Assembly (NCBI GenBank): GCA_025454175.1
Contig: JALOOX010000045.1
Location: 1-44,566 of the forward strand
DNA length: 44,566 bases
Origin: Syntrophobacteraceae bacterium
GTDB taxonomy: Bacteria; Desulfobacterota; Syntrophobacteria; Syntrophobacterales; Syntrophobacteraceae
Direction of reading: 5' to 3'
Below the pieces are notes generated by a model that saw only the letters and a list, made by a program, of their open reading frames with translations, was not told where the DNA came from and did not search any database. Position numbers and translations under genes: made by a program. This document shows positions 31,532-40,234 of the stretch, in pieces; positions within the stretch are counted from its first letter, which is position 1; the number at the start of each line of letters is the position of its first letter.

Positions 31532-32455
31532 TCATGGCTTGTCGACCGTTCGGCTGCTGAGAACGCTTTGCTTCTGATCGATGACCTTGAGTCCGGTGCG
31601 CGTCCTCTGGACCTTCCAGGTGTTGTCCGTCGTCCCGGAGATGGACCTCGTGGCGTTCTCCACTTCGTAGGATGACTGAAATCGGACCACCTTGATATCC
31701 GGCCGGGATGTGTCGACGAGCTGGATGTCCCCTTCCAGGGACGATCGGATCCGGTCCCAGTTCTTGAAATAATAGCCCAGATCCCGGCGGATGTAGTCCT
31801 TGGCGACATCGCCCCGAGCGTAATAATTGACCGAATCGGCATAGTAGTAAAGGATCGAGTCCAGGGATTTCCTGCTGGTGAGGTGAAGCATGTGCTCGAC
31901 CAGCATGAGCGCATCCCGTTTCTGGATGGGAAGCGACTGGGCCGACACCTGGGTCGGAGTCTCCGCGGGGTCGTCCGTCGGCGCTTCATCCCGATCCCAG
32001 CCCTGGCTCTCCGGGGAGCCACTTCCCGCTGAGCTCACGTCACGGGCGGGGAAGGGCTCTCCGATACCGGTCACCTCCACCGGGTCTGAAGCGGTCGCCG
32101 TCGGGACCGACGCCTGCCATGGGTAGGATGTGTCAGCGCCCGACCCCGCCGCATCGTAGATCGCTGCGGGCTCCTGGTAAGGTACGATATCGATGACCAG
32201 GGGGCGCCTGTCGGCGATGGGACTGCCCCTGGCCGAATAGGTCAGGGTGGCCCGCTTGTTTCGGAGACGCTCGGCGACCGAGGTCAACCCGGCGATCTTC
32301 TGCTTGTTGAGGGAGCTGTCCCAGTAGAAAACGATGTCCGGCACATAAACGCCGAACTTGTCGACGTGGATCACCGTCACGTCCATCTGTCCTTGCGCTC
32401 GCTCGAGCTTTTCCTCCGCGCCAATGACCGCGACCGGACCCAGCAGGCCGGCCAT
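31532..32455 (-). CDS. Protein with C-terminal NTF2-like domain
   Basis: 307 aa without a clear signal peptide. Residues 20-100 form a beta-rich domain of unknown type (DVTVIHVDKFGVYVPDIVFY). Residues 105-175 are a disordered Pro/Ser/Asp linker. The C-terminal 120 residues (ILYYYADSVNYYARGDVAKD, then YYFKNWDRI and TWKVQRTRTGLKVIDQKQ) have the cone-shaped NTF2/SnoaL pattern often used for ligand binding or assembly. AAAGG lies eight bases before the ATG. Function not inferable. Confidence 0.7.
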   Translation of the reverse strand: MAGLLGPVAVIGAEEKLERAQGQMDVTVIHVDKFGVYVPDIVFYWDSSLNKQKIAGLTSVAERLRNKRATLTYSARGSPIADRRPLVIDIVPYQEPAAIYDAAGSGADTSYPWQASVPTATASDPVEVTGIGEPFPARDVSSAGSGSPESQGWDRDEAPTDDPAETPTQVSAQSLPIQKRDALMLVEHMLHLTSRKSLDSILYYYADSVNYYARGDVAKDYIRRDLGYYFKNWDRIRSSLEGDIQLVDTSRPDIKVVRFQSSYEVENATRSISGTTDNTWKVQRTRTGLKVIDQKQSVLSSRTVDKP

Positions 32456-32561
32456 GTAATGCCTTTCGTATGCTAATGAACTGTTTTTGGAGCCGGGAGA
32501 GCCGCACTCCCGCGTCCAGGCCTCGCCACCTGAATGATCCCCCGGAACGATCGCGACGAGG

Positions 32562-33101
32562 CTACTTCAAAATGGGATGAACCTTCCGGAACTCCTCGGT
32601 GTTGGACCGGTGGATCCATTGAAACATGACAATTTCGGCGGTGGTGACCACCGCGCCGGCCTGCCGCAGCAACTGGATGCCGACGTCCCGGTTGAAGGGG
32701 GTCCGGGAAGACACGGCATCGGCCGCCACCTGGACCTGGAAGCCCGCGTGGATGAGGTCAAGCCCCGTCTGGAGGACGCACACGTGAGCTTCCATTCCAG
32801 CAAGGATGATGCGAGGCCGGTCGAACGAGCGGAGAGCCTCGACAAAGCCCTCTTCCCGGCAGGCGCTGAAATGCTCCTTGTGATACACCCTCGGGGAGCG
32901 GATGGCCTCCATCACCCGAGGGATCGTGGCGCCAAGCCCTTTGGGGTACTGTTCAGTCAGAACAACGGGAACGTCGAGCCTATCCGCGGCCCGGGTGAGC
33001 TGATTCACCTTTCGGGTGATCTCCTCCCAGTCCTGGATGATCTTCAACATGGCCTGCTGAATATCGATCACCAGCAGGAGACTGTCCTCTCGACGCGCCA
33101 T
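32562..33101 (-). CDS. Isochorismatase-family hydrolase
   Basis: 179 aa from the chosen ATG, the family's usual length. Cysteine hydrolase fold: LLLVIDIQQAM carries the catalytic Asp. TEQYPKGLGATIPRV is typical of the YcaC-like branch. GMEAHVCVLQTGLDLIHAG contains the nucleophilic cysteine, and VAADAVSSRTPFNRDVGI follows. Substrate unknown; nicotinamidase-like or unrelated amide hydrolysis are options. An in-frame TTG at 33164 would add 21 residues (GSIRGAEGHEG...), which has a poorly spaced ribosome site. Confidence 0.85.
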   Translation of the reverse strand: MARREDSLLLVIDIQQAMLKIIQDWEEITRKVNQLTRAADRLDVPVVLTEQYPKGLGATIPRVMEAIRSPRVYHKEHFSACREEGFVEALRSFDRPRIILAGMEAHVCVLQTGLDLIHAGFQVQVAADAVSSRTPFNRDVGIQLLRQAGAVVTTAEIVMFQWIHRSNTEEFRKVHPILK

Positions 33102-33235
33102 GAACGGATGCCGATCCAATCGTTTCACTCCCTCGTGCCCTTCGGCCCCTCGAATGCTGCCCAATTGCCCCCTTTGACTCTTATCAAGAAGCCTACCATG
33201 GGCTAAGTATACCGGCTAAGCTTGAGAAGTTACAT

Positions 33236-33330
33236 TTCTCACCTCGGAGACGCAGAGGCCGCGGAGGCTAGGAAGACAGCTTATTTCAGTCTTTCTCCGC
33301 GAGCTCTGCGTCTCTGCGGTGAATTCAAAA
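33236..33330. repeat. Dispersed inverted repeat (GAGACGCAGAG arms)
   Basis: GAGACGCAGAG at 33247-33257 and its exact complement at 33304-33314, embedded in further weak pairing. This type of intergenic repeat is common in many bacterial genomes. No gene. Confidence 0.65.
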
Positions 33331-33385
33331 ACGAAAGTCTTCAGCCTCAACAAGTATGTAAGAATATACGGGCGATTGCCCGAGC

Positions 33386-34048
33386 TCAATAGCGTCCCAG
33401 GACTTTCTGCAGTGCCCGGGCCCCCTTGGGAGCCTTGACCCGCCCGCTCAGGATATCGCCGGCGGAGACCTGCCTGCCATAGTATCCGGCGTTGGTGTCC
33501 TCGCGAGTCACGATGACCGTTCCTTCGAGGGATACGCCGGCGAAGAGGCCCTGGCTGCGGCTGTAGGTGTAGACCGCCGCCATGGGGGTGACTCCCGCCG
33601 CCGCGCTCCTGCCCACGGGGCCGGCGGCCACGCTGAGGTCCGCGCCCAAAGAGACATTGCCGCCGTGCGAGAAGGCTCTCACGGCCTCGTCCGTGTTGAG
33701 CACGATGACGAGCTCCGTCACCTGGGCGCCGATCTGGAGTCCAAAGCCGGCCCCGCCGGTTCCAATGGCGGAGGGCCCGCTCCAGCCTTTGCCGGCTCGC
33801 GCGACGACGACCCCCGTTCCGCCACGCCCGCTGAAGATGAAGCCGGCCTTAAGCACCGTCAGGATGGCCAGGCCCTTGGCATCCTTCAGGACTGCCGGAG
33901 GAATGGCCGTCTCGGGAATGTCATAGAACCGCTGGATGATGGTCACGGCCTGGTCCACATCCCCCTGCATGCTGGCCGCGCACTCGGCCACGGGAGAGAT
34001 GGATACGGCAAGAAATGTGGCGAAAAGAATCCACTGTATGGCTTTCAT
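33386..34048 (-). CDS. SYLF-domain lipid-binding protein
   Basis: 220 aa with a signal peptide (MKAIQWILFATFLAVSISPV). The mature protein is a SYLF (Ysc84-like) domain: IPPAVLKDAKGLAILTVLKA, FIFSGRGGTGVVVAR, GAGFGLQIGAQVTELVIVLN and SQGLFAGVSLEGTVI. Known SYLF proteins bind phosphoinositides or other lipids; the bacterial role is unclear, here probably periplasmic. The ATG at 34048 follows GGAGGAAG. Divergent from the cobalamin riboswitch. Confidence 0.9.
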   Translation of the reverse strand: MKAIQWILFATFLAVSISPVAECAASMQGDVDQAVTIIQRFYDIPETAIPPAVLKDAKGLAILTVLKAGFIFSGRGGTGVVVARAGKGWSGPSAIGTGGAGFGLQIGAQVTELVIVLNTDEAVRAFSHGGNVSLGADLSVAAGPVGRSAAAGVTPMAAVYTYSRSQGLFAGVSLEGTVIVTREDTNAGYYGRQVSAGDILSGRVKAPKGARALQKVLGRY

Positions 34049-34280
34049 CAAGCTTCCTCCTTCCTCTGGTGGGAAGCAGCTTCAGATCGGATCCCGAGCC
34101 ATTCTGGCGCGGATTCCGACCCGGCGTCTCGAATGGTTTTCCATCAACAGCCTTCTCATCAAGTTATCGCTCCCCGCGAGTCTGTGCAAGGTCATTCAGT
34201 GACATCCCGGAGCCTCCGCCGTCATCGGCACTTGACGCGGAGCATCCGATGGTCTAAAGGACTTCAAGTCAAGGAATATT

Positions 34281-34450
34281 GTATTCTCATCAGGTACGAG
34301 AGTTTAAAAGGGAATCCCGTGAGAATCGGGAGCGGTCCCGCCGCTGTGATCGGGGACGAAATCCGAAAAGGCCACTGTTTTGCGGGTGCAGGACGGGAAG
34401 GCTCGGAAAGTAGGATGATCCGTGAGTCAGAAGACCTGCCTGAGGGAGAA
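34281..34450 (+). promoter_or_regulatory. Cobalamin riboswitch
   Basis: Contains the hallmark blocks in order: AAAAGGGAATCCCGTGAGAA, CGGTCCCGCCGCTGTGA, GCCACTG, GGGAAGGCTCGG and GAGTCAGAAGACCTGCC (B12 box at about 34428-34441). Binds adenosylcobalamin or related forms and switches off downstream genes. An intrinsic terminator follows at 34512, so control is by transcription attenuation. Confidence 0.95.
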
Positions 34451-34511
34451 CGGCGACCCGGCACGTGGAGATGCCGGGCCGGCCCATTGAGGATCAAGCA
34501 AAACAGGGTGC

Positions 34512-34547
34512 AATCCTTGGGGTCTGAGGCTCCGGGGATTTTTTTTT
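34512..34547 (+). terminator. Riboswitch expression-platform terminator
   Basis: AATCCTTGGGG (34512-34522) pairs, with G-T pairs, to CTCCGGGGATT, directly followed by nine T residues. An upstream AGGAT near 34489 could pair with ATCCT as antiterminator. Located between the aptamer and the 85-aa gene. Confidence 0.85.
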
Positions 34548-34659
34548 GCCCACGGGCCCCCTTCGGACCCCCCGCGACGAGGTTCAATCTCTCCACGCAT
34601 GTTTCAACGGTCCGGGAGGCGAGTCCTCTCCGGGATTGCTCACTCGATGGAGGTGTCGA

Positions 34660-34917
34660 ATGAAGAAGGGCATGATTGTGTACGTGACCGAGGGCAAGGA
34701 GGAGGTTCCCTCCCAGGAGTCGCTGGATCTCGGCGGCGCTTCGAGGGTGCTGGGGGTATCGGAAGTCTGCGTGGCCACGTCCGAAGACGAGCTCGCCTAC
34801 GGCTGGTGGCATCTCATCACCCGCGGCATGCACCAGGTTTCCTGCGTCGCGGCGGTTTATGATTCCACCCGGAATGCGTTCAAGCCCCACGGGGCGCCCA
34901 TGAGGCTGTGGGGCTGA
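34660..34917 (+). CDS. Cobalamin-riboswitch-controlled 85-aa protein, unknown
   Basis: First gene after the riboswitch. 85 aa, no signal peptide, no family I recognise. Segments: MIVYVTEGKEEVPSQESLDL, then VLGVSEVCVATSEDELAYG and GWWHLITRGMHQVSCVAAVY. Two cysteines (37, 61) and two histidines (51, 57) could bind metal, but this is a guess. GGAGGTG lies five bases before the ATG, a strong site. Placement upstream of cbiK under B12 control suggests a role in tetrapyrrole or cobalt handling. Confidence 0.8.
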   Translation: MKKGMIVYVTEGKEEVPSQESLDLGGASRVLGVSEVCVATSEDELAYGWWHLITRGMHQVSCVAAVYDSTRNAFKPHGAPMRLWG

Positions 34918-35123
34918 GTCCGTTGAATGATCTCGAGCCGGGAGCCCTGCTCCCGGCGTTCCGGACCGGCTCATGATGCCCACAAGGGGGCGCCCTGGGC
35001 CTGAATGTGGAGAGAATGTCCATAGCGCTTTTATACGCGCTGATTCCAGTCAGTCGGGGTGAAGCGGGAAGCTCGAGGTACTCAAGCTTGAGCCCCTGTT
35101 CCAATGCAACGGAGGGGATTACA

Positions 35124-36011
35124 GTGAAAAGAATGGCTCTGACGATAGGGGTGGGATTGCTGGGTCTGATGCTGTTGAGCCCGGCGGTTTGGGCGGGCCA
35201 CGGAAAGAAGGATGAGGAAGACAAGAGGGCCATCCTTCTGGCCGCTTTCGGGACCACGATTCCCGAGGCTCAGAAAGCGCTGGACGAGGTGGAGAAGCGT
35301 GTCAGGCAGGAGTTTCCGGGTGTGGAGGTCCGTTGGGCCTACACGTCCGGCATGGTGAGAAAGAAGCTCGCCAGTATGGGTAAGACGCTGGACTCCCCTG
35401 AAATGGCCCTGGCCAGGCTCATGGACGAGGATTTCACCTGCGTGGCCATTCTCTCCCTGCACACCATTCCCGGCAGGGAGTTTCACGAGCTCGCCCAGAA
35501 CGCCCGTCTTTTCGGGCAGATGTCCGGCGGCTTCGGGAAGGTTTCCGTGGCATGGCCGCTGCTCTCGTCCCGCGAAGACAATGTCCGGGTGGCAAAGGCC
35601 ATGATCCGGCAAATCCCTTCCGGCAGAAAGCCGCAGGATGTCGTGGTGCTCATGGGCCACGGAAGCGAGCACCATCCTTCGGACGCCATCTATTCGGCCA
35701 TGAACCAGGTTTTTCACGAACTGGATCCCAACATCCACGTGGCGACGGTGGACGGGTACCCGCAACTGGAGGACATCCTTCCGAAGCTCGCGGCCGCCAA
35801 GACCCGAAAGGTCTTCCTGATGCCCTTCATGGCCGTGGCGGGGGATCATGCCCGGAACGACATGGCGGGGGATGAGCCGGACAGCTGGAAGTCCGTTCTC
35901 AAGGCCAGGGGATACGATTGTGAGGTCGTGCTGAAAGGCACGGCGGAGCACGCGGAAATCGTCGACGTCTGGCTGGACCACCTGAGAACGGCCATGCGGC
36001 ACCTCGACTGA
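35124..36011 (+). CDS. cbiK: Exported sirohydrochlorin cobaltochelatase (CbiK family)
   Basis: Chelatase that inserts cobalt (or iron) into sirohydrochlorin in the anaerobic cobalamin route. 295 aa from a GTG start behind GGAGGGG, with a signal peptide (MALTIGVGLLGLMLLSPAVWA). It should therefore be periplasmic, like the CbiK-P form of Desulfovibrio, which has been linked to haem or cobalt handling rather than cytosolic synthesis. Motifs: LLAAFGTT (38-45), LSLHTIPGREFHEL with His113, VVLMGHGSEHHPSD with His179 and His183, and AGDHARNDMAGDE with His242. Under the upstream cobalamin riboswitch. Confidence 0.93.
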   Translation: MKRMALTIGVGLLGLMLLSPAVWAGHGKKDEEDKRAILLAAFGTTIPEAQKALDEVEKRVRQEFPGVEVRWAYTSGMVRKKLASMGKTLDSPEMALARLMDEDFTCVAILSLHTIPGREFHELAQNARLFGQMSGGFGKVSVAWPLLSSREDNVRVAKAMIRQIPSGRKPQDVVVLMGHGSEHHPSDAIYSAMNQVFHELDPNIHVATVDGYPQLEDILPKLAAAKTRKVFLMPFMAVAGDHARNDMAGDEPDSWKSVLKARGYDCEVVLKGTAEHAEIVDVWLDHLRTAMRHLD

Positions 36012-36041
36012 GGGACCCGGATGGGGAATCATTAAGGGAAG

Positions 36042-36069
36042 GGCTGGAGCCCACTCCGGGGCTCCAGCC
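36042..36069 (+). terminator. Hairpin downstream of cbiK
   Basis: GGCTGGAGCC (36042-36051) and GGCTCCAGCC (36060-36069), a perfect 10-bp stem with an 8-base loop, 31 bases after the cbiK stop. No T tract. Confidence 0.6.
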
Positions 36070-36240
36070 GGCTCCTGTCTTCCCGATCCCGGGTTTTCGC
36101 AACGGGGAGGTATGAATTCCTGATCAGGACGATAAAATCGGGACAGCCGTCACCCAAGGAGGGTAAAATCAGTTTTCGAGATCGGGCTCGTTGAATCTGA
36201 GTAGGCGTGAGATCGGACTCACATGCAGCCGGGGGGAGGG

Positions 36241-36394
36241 CAATGCTGCTGATTTAACGTCACCCCGGCGACGGCCGGGGTCCAGGAAACCCGCATGGAA
36301 CGCTGGATTCCGGCTCCCGGCTTGAAGAATGCCGGGACAAGCTTCGCCGGAATGACGACCAGAGCGATTCCATGTGCTCAAGTCAGCAGCATTG
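36241..36394. mobile_element. TIR-bounded cassette, copy 3 (154 bp)
   Basis: Left end CAATGCTGCTGATTTAA, right end (reverse complement) CAATGCTGCTGACTTGAG. The flanking 11-mers CGGGGGGAGGG (36230-36240) and CCGGGGGAGGG (36395-36405) match at 10 of 11. The core is a GGAATGACG-type palindromic repeat also seen alone at 731-803. The right duplication overlaps the ribosome-binding site of the next gene. Confidence 0.88.
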
Positions 36395-36416
36395 CCGGGG
36401 GAGGGGAAAGACTTCG

Positions 36417-38291
36417 ATGCTCCAGTTGAGGAAGAGGATCTCCCATCGATTCTTTCTTGCCATCATGCTCATCGTCGTGATCCCCATCGCCATCCTGAGC
36501 TACGAGAGCACCATTCTCACCAGGCGAACCCTGACCACCTTCGCTTTTCAGCACATGGCCGCCCTGGCCGAAAGCCGCGCCAATCATCTGGACTCGTGGC
36601 TCGAGGAGCGGCTGGACGATGTGGGCGTGCTGTCGCGCCTTCCGGCCATAAGGGAGGCCTGCCAACGCTTCCGGGAAAGCACGGAAGGACCGTCCGCGTC
36701 GCCTTCGGTTCTCATGAGAGATACCCTCAACATCATCGAGGAACGGTCCCCCTCCTACGAGAACATCTACATCCTGCTTCCCGACGGACGCGTTCTGGCT
36801 TCGACCCATCCCGACCGCGCCGATGAGGAGGTTTTCCGGGGCATGGAGATGCTCCAGCGACTCCATGGCAGCCGTGAGCCCGTGATCGGTCCCGTGTATC
36901 AGTACGGTGGCGCCAGCGGCTGGCATGTGCAGCTGGCGGCGAGGATCGAGGGCGTCCAGGGAGAGCTCCTCGCCTTCATCGTGGCTGTCCTGGACCTCTC
37001 CAAGACCATCGACCCCATCATGGTGGAGCGCATCGGGCTTGGGGAGACCGGCGAGACCTACCTGGTGAACCGGGACCGCCGGATCATCTCGGAGTCCCGC
37101 TTCCTGGAGTGGGAGGAAATCTTCGACCGGCAATTCGACACCCATGGGATACGGTCCGTCCTGGAGGAAAATAAGGGGACGGCCATTTACGAGAGCTACA
37201 CGGGCCGGGAGGTGCTCGGCTCCTATGCATGGCTTCCGCGCTACGAGTGGGGCCTTCTGGCCGAAATGGAAACCGATGAAATCCTCTGGCCCCTCAAATG
37301 GATCAAGACCATCGGCATCCTCACCACCCTGGTGGTGAGCCTCATCTGTCTCTTCATGGCCTATGTGGTGAGTCGGCGGGTTTCCATGCCCATCGTGCAG
37401 GTGGCCGATGCGGCCGAGCGGATGGCTCATGGGGACCTTGCCCAACGGATTCCCTTTTCGAGCCAGGATGAGGTGGGGCGACTGGCTCAAAGCTTCAACG
37501 TCATGGCCCAGCAGCTCTCCCAGTCGGTGGCGTCCCTGCGGCAGAAGGAGGAATCCCTGCAGAATGCCTACAATGAGCTCATCGCGGCCCAGGAGCAGCT
37601 CCTGCGCTCCGAGCGCATGGCGGCCATCGGCGAGCTGGTGGCCTCCGTGGCCCACGAGATGAGGAGCCCCCTGTCATCCATCAGGCTCAACCTCCAGATC
37701 ATCGGCCGGTCCCTGAGCCGGGACACGGTGCTCCATGAGCACTATGAAATCGCCTTCGACCAGGTCCAGCAGATGGAAAGGATGTTCTCGGACCTTCTCA
37801 ATTACAGCAAGCCATTGGAAATACAACGGAAGGACATCCGGGTGGAGGTCCTGATGGAACGATGCCTGCAAGAGCTCGATGGTGAGCTGAAGGCGCGGAG
37901 CATCTTGGTGGAGCAGACCATTCCGCCGGATTTGCCCCCCGTCATTGCCGATCCCGACAAAATCGAGCAGGTGCTGGTCAACGTGTTGAAGAACGCCATC
38001 GAAGCTTCCCCCCAGGGTGGACGAATCGAGGTGTCCGGTGCGGTGGAGGAGACCGGGTCCGGCACAGGGGTTTCCTTTCTCGTGACCGATCATGGCGCCG
38101 GCATTTCGCGGCGAAACCTCAAGCTCATCTTTCAGCCCTTTTTCACCACCAAGAAAAAAGGCACGGGGCTTGGTCTCGCCATCGTCAAGAAGATCATGGA
38201 CGCCCATCGCGGCGTCATTTTGATCGAGAGCGAGGATGGCCGGGGAACGTCCGTGCGCTTGACTTTTCCCGGTGTCAGGGGTGCCGAATGA
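36417..38291 (+). CDS. Membrane sensor histidine kinase (Cache-HAMP), second
   Basis: 624 aa, the same length and layout as the kinase at 28925. Membrane helices at about 12-30 and 298-318, with a Cache-like sensor between (IYILLPDGRVLASTHPD; GETGETYLVNRDRRIISES). HAMP at about 318-370, phosphoacceptor His413 in VAHEMRSPLSSI, and ATPase motifs TDHGAGISR and GTGLGLAIV. The ATG at 36417 follows GGAGGGGAAAG, which overlaps the direct repeat of the inserted cassette. Its stop overlaps the regulator start by four bases. Confidence 0.92.
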   Translation: MLQLRKRISHRFFLAIMLIVVIPIAILSYESTILTRRTLTTFAFQHMAALAESRANHLDSWLEERLDDVGVLSRLPAIREACQRFRESTEGPSASPSVLMRDTLNIIEERSPSYENIYILLPDGRVLASTHPDRADEEVFRGMEMLQRLHGSREPVIGPVYQYGGASGWHVQLAARIEGVQGELLAFIVAVLDLSKTIDPIMVERIGLGETGETYLVNRDRRIISESRFLEWEEIFDRQFDTHGIRSVLEENKGTAIYESYTGREVLGSYAWLPRYEWGLLAEMETDEILWPLKWIKTIGILTTLVVSLICLFMAYVVSRRVSMPIVQVADAAERMAHGDLAQRIPFSSQDEVGRLAQSFNVMAQQLSQSVASLRQKEESLQNAYNELIAAQEQLLRSERMAAIGELVASVAHEMRSPLSSIRLNLQIIGRSLSRDTVLHEHYEIAFDQVQQMERMFSDLLNYSKPLEIQRKDIRVEVLMERCLQELDGELKARSILVEQTIPPDLPPVIADPDKIEQVLVNVLKNAIEASPQGGRIEVSGAVEETGSGTGVSFLVTDHGAGISRRNLKLIFQPFFTTKKKGTGLGLAIVKKIMDAHRGVILIESEDGRGTSVRLTFPGVRGAE

Positions 38292-39664
38292 AGCGGATCA
38301 TGATCGTCGACGACGACCCGTCGCTGACTCGCACCCTCGAGCTCTACTTCCGGGGGAAGGATTATCACGTGTCCGTCTTCGGGACGGGCCGGGAGGCCTT
38401 CGAATATTGGAGGGCCGAGGAGCCCGACCTGGTGCTGCTGGATGTGCAGCTTCCCGACATGGACGGACCCGAGGTATTGGAGAGAGCCAAGGACGAGGAG
38501 CTGGAGGGCGAGGTGATCATGATCACCGCCTTTCACGACACCGAAGCGACCCTCAAGGCCATCCGGCTGGGAGCCGCCGACTACCTCTACAAGCCCATTG
38601 ATCTCGACGCCCTCGATCTCCTGCTCGAGAAGATCCTCCGGCGAAAAGCCGAGCGGGAGGAGCTGGCCAGGCTGAGCCACGTGATTTCCAGGTCCTACAA
38701 GCCCAACCAGATCATCGGGCGCAGCAAGGCCATGCTCGAGGTGGTCAAGGCCATAGCCCAGGTGGCCCAGACTCCCGCCAGCGTTCTCCTGGAGGGTGAA
38801 ACGGGGACGGGAAAAGAGCTGGTGGCCCAGACCATCCACCAGGAGTGGGCTCCCGAGGAGCCCTTCGTGGCCATCAACTGCGCGGCCATCGTGGAGAACC
38901 TGCTCGAGAGCGAGCTCTTCGGCCATGAGAAGGGAGCCTTCACCGGGGCTACCCAGCGCAAGGTCGGCAGGCTCGAAGTGGCCGGGCGGGGGACCGTCTT
39001 CCTGGACGAAATGGGAGAGTTTCCCCTGGAGCTTCAGTCCAAGCTCCTTCGGGTGCTGCAGGAGCGCGAGTTCCACCGGGTGGGAGGCGTCAAGACCATA
39101 TCCCTCAACGCCCGCGTCATAGCAGCCACGAACCGCGACATGGAATCCATGGTCGAGTCGGGATCTTTCAGGGAAGACCTTTACTTCCGCCTCAAGGTCT
39201 TTTTCATACGCATTCCTCCGCTGCGGGAGCGCGTGGACGACATCGTCCCCCTCACGGAGTATTTCGTTCACCGGTTGAACGAGGAAATGGGCAGAAAGGT
39301 GAGCCGCATTCCAAAATCCCACCTCGAAACCCTCAGGTCCTACGACTGGCCCGGAAACGTGCGGGAGCTCCAGAACGTGCTGCGGCGCGCCATGATCCTT
39401 TCCAACGGCGACACGCTGGAGCTCGACGAGCAATGGCTGCGGAGAAAAGAGCCGGTACTGGCGGTGAAGCCGCCCGACTCTGCCGGTTTTGCCGAGGATA
39501 ACGAGCTCCTCAGCCTCGAGGAGGTCGAAAGAGCCCACATCCTCAAAGTCCTGCGCCACACCCGCGGCAACTACGGGGAAGCCTGCGGGATCCTTGGGAT
39601 CAGCCGGCCCACCCTCCGAAGAAAGATCAGCGAATATACCCTGCCCGTGGACCTGAAGGAATGA
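38288..39664 (+). CDS. Sigma-54-dependent response regulator, second
   Basis: 458 aa. The receiver has Asp52 in LVLLDVQLPDMDG. The AAA+ domain shows GETGTGKE (170-177), GAFTGA (216-221) and Walker B VFLDEMGEF. A Fis-type HTH closes the protein (NYGEACGILGISRPTLRRKI). Coupled to the kinase gene (ATGA overlap). A consensus sigma-54 promoter with palindromic upstream sites starts just after its stop, making the HTH/Tim44 genes its probable targets. Confidence 0.94.
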   Translation: MKRIMIVDDDPSLTRTLELYFRGKDYHVSVFGTGREAFEYWRAEEPDLVLLDVQLPDMDGPEVLERAKDEELEGEVIMITAFHDTEATLKAIRLGAADYLYKPIDLDALDLLLEKILRRKAEREELARLSHVISRSYKPNQIIGRSKAMLEVVKAIAQVAQTPASVLLEGETGTGKELVAQTIHQEWAPEEPFVAINCAAIVENLLESELFGHEKGAFTGATQRKVGRLEVAGRGTVFLDEMGEFPLELQSKLLRVLQEREFHRVGGVKTISLNARVIAATNRDMESMVESGSFREDLYFRLKVFFIRIPPLRERVDDIVPLTEYFVHRLNEEMGRKVSRIPKSHLETLRSYDWPGNVRELQNVLRRAMILSNGDTLELDEQWLRRKEPVLAVKPPDSAGFAEDNELLSLEEVERAHILKVLRHTRGNYGEACGILGISRPTLRRKISEYTLPVDLKE

Positions 39665-39684
39665 GTGTACAAAACATTCCTCCA

Positions 39685-39722
39685 TTGAAAGAAATGTCCC
39701 ACCCGTTGAACAGAATGTTCAA
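39685..39722. promoter_or_regulatory. Tandem candidate activator sites
   Basis: The palindrome TTGAACAGAATGTTCAA (39706-39722) is preceded by TTGAAAGAAATGTCC (39685-39699), which matches its first 15 bases at 11 positions. The two are spaced 21 bp, two helix turns, so they face the same side. They lie about 75-110 bases upstream of the sigma-54 promoter, as expected for an enhancer. Confidence 0.65.
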
Positions 39723-39796
39723 TCCATTCACCGCATGTTCTTGAATGGAAGGGGAAGGATCGAGCGCCAGACTGATCTCCGGCGTTTTGCGTCCAT

Positions 39797-39812
39797 TGGC
39801 ACTCCCGTTGCT
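39797..39812 (+). promoter_or_regulatory. Sigma-54 promoter (exact consensus)
   Basis: TGGCACTCCCGTTGCT matches TGGCAC-N5-TTGC(A/T) exactly. The transcript would start near 39824, 72 bases before the HTH gene. Confidence 0.88.
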
Positions 39813-39895
39813 CTTCTTTTTCTCGAGTGCCCCCTCGGGGCGCCCCGATTGATGAGAAGACCGAAGGCGATTCATCCACCAGCGGAGGGTTTGTA

Positions 39896-40186
39896 ATGAA
39901 TGGAACGGCAGGGGTGGCGCATCACCTTTCATTGGACGAAGTCAGAATGAAGATGAGAATGTGCGGGGGATTCTTCGCGCTGCAGAAATGGCTGGTGATC
40001 TACAACGCCATGGTCGACCCGAGGCCCCTGTCCGAGATCGCCGTGCACACCGGGCTGGCCGAGGGGACGGTGCGCAGGATCATCGCCGAGTACAACTCGA
40101 CAGGCCCGGGCTTCCTGGAGGAGGGCCGAAAGGCCCGGGTGAATGTGGGAAAAGTGAGAGAACAAGGCAAGCGGGCTTCTCTCTAG
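39896..40186 (+). CDS. Small helix-turn-helix protein
   Basis: 96 aa. A homeodomain-like HTH is visible in PLSEIAVHTGLAEGTVRRII (about 45-64), followed by YNSTGPGFLEEGRKAR, like the N-terminal DNA-binding part of IS630-type transposases. No catalytic domain is attached, so it could be a domesticated regulator or a fragment that kept its promoter. The ATG at 39896 follows GCGGAGGG. Driven by the sigma-54 promoter and followed 48 bases later by the Tim44-like gene. Confidence 0.75.
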   Translation: MNGTAGVAHHLSLDEVRMKMRMCGGFFALQKWLVIYNAMVDPRPLSEIAVHTGLAEGTVRRIIAEYNSTGPGFLEEGRKARVNVGKVREQGKRASL

Positions 40187-40234
40187 TGTCTTCATGTGGC
40201 AAGGACAATGGTTGATCAAGAAAGGAAGCGAGTT

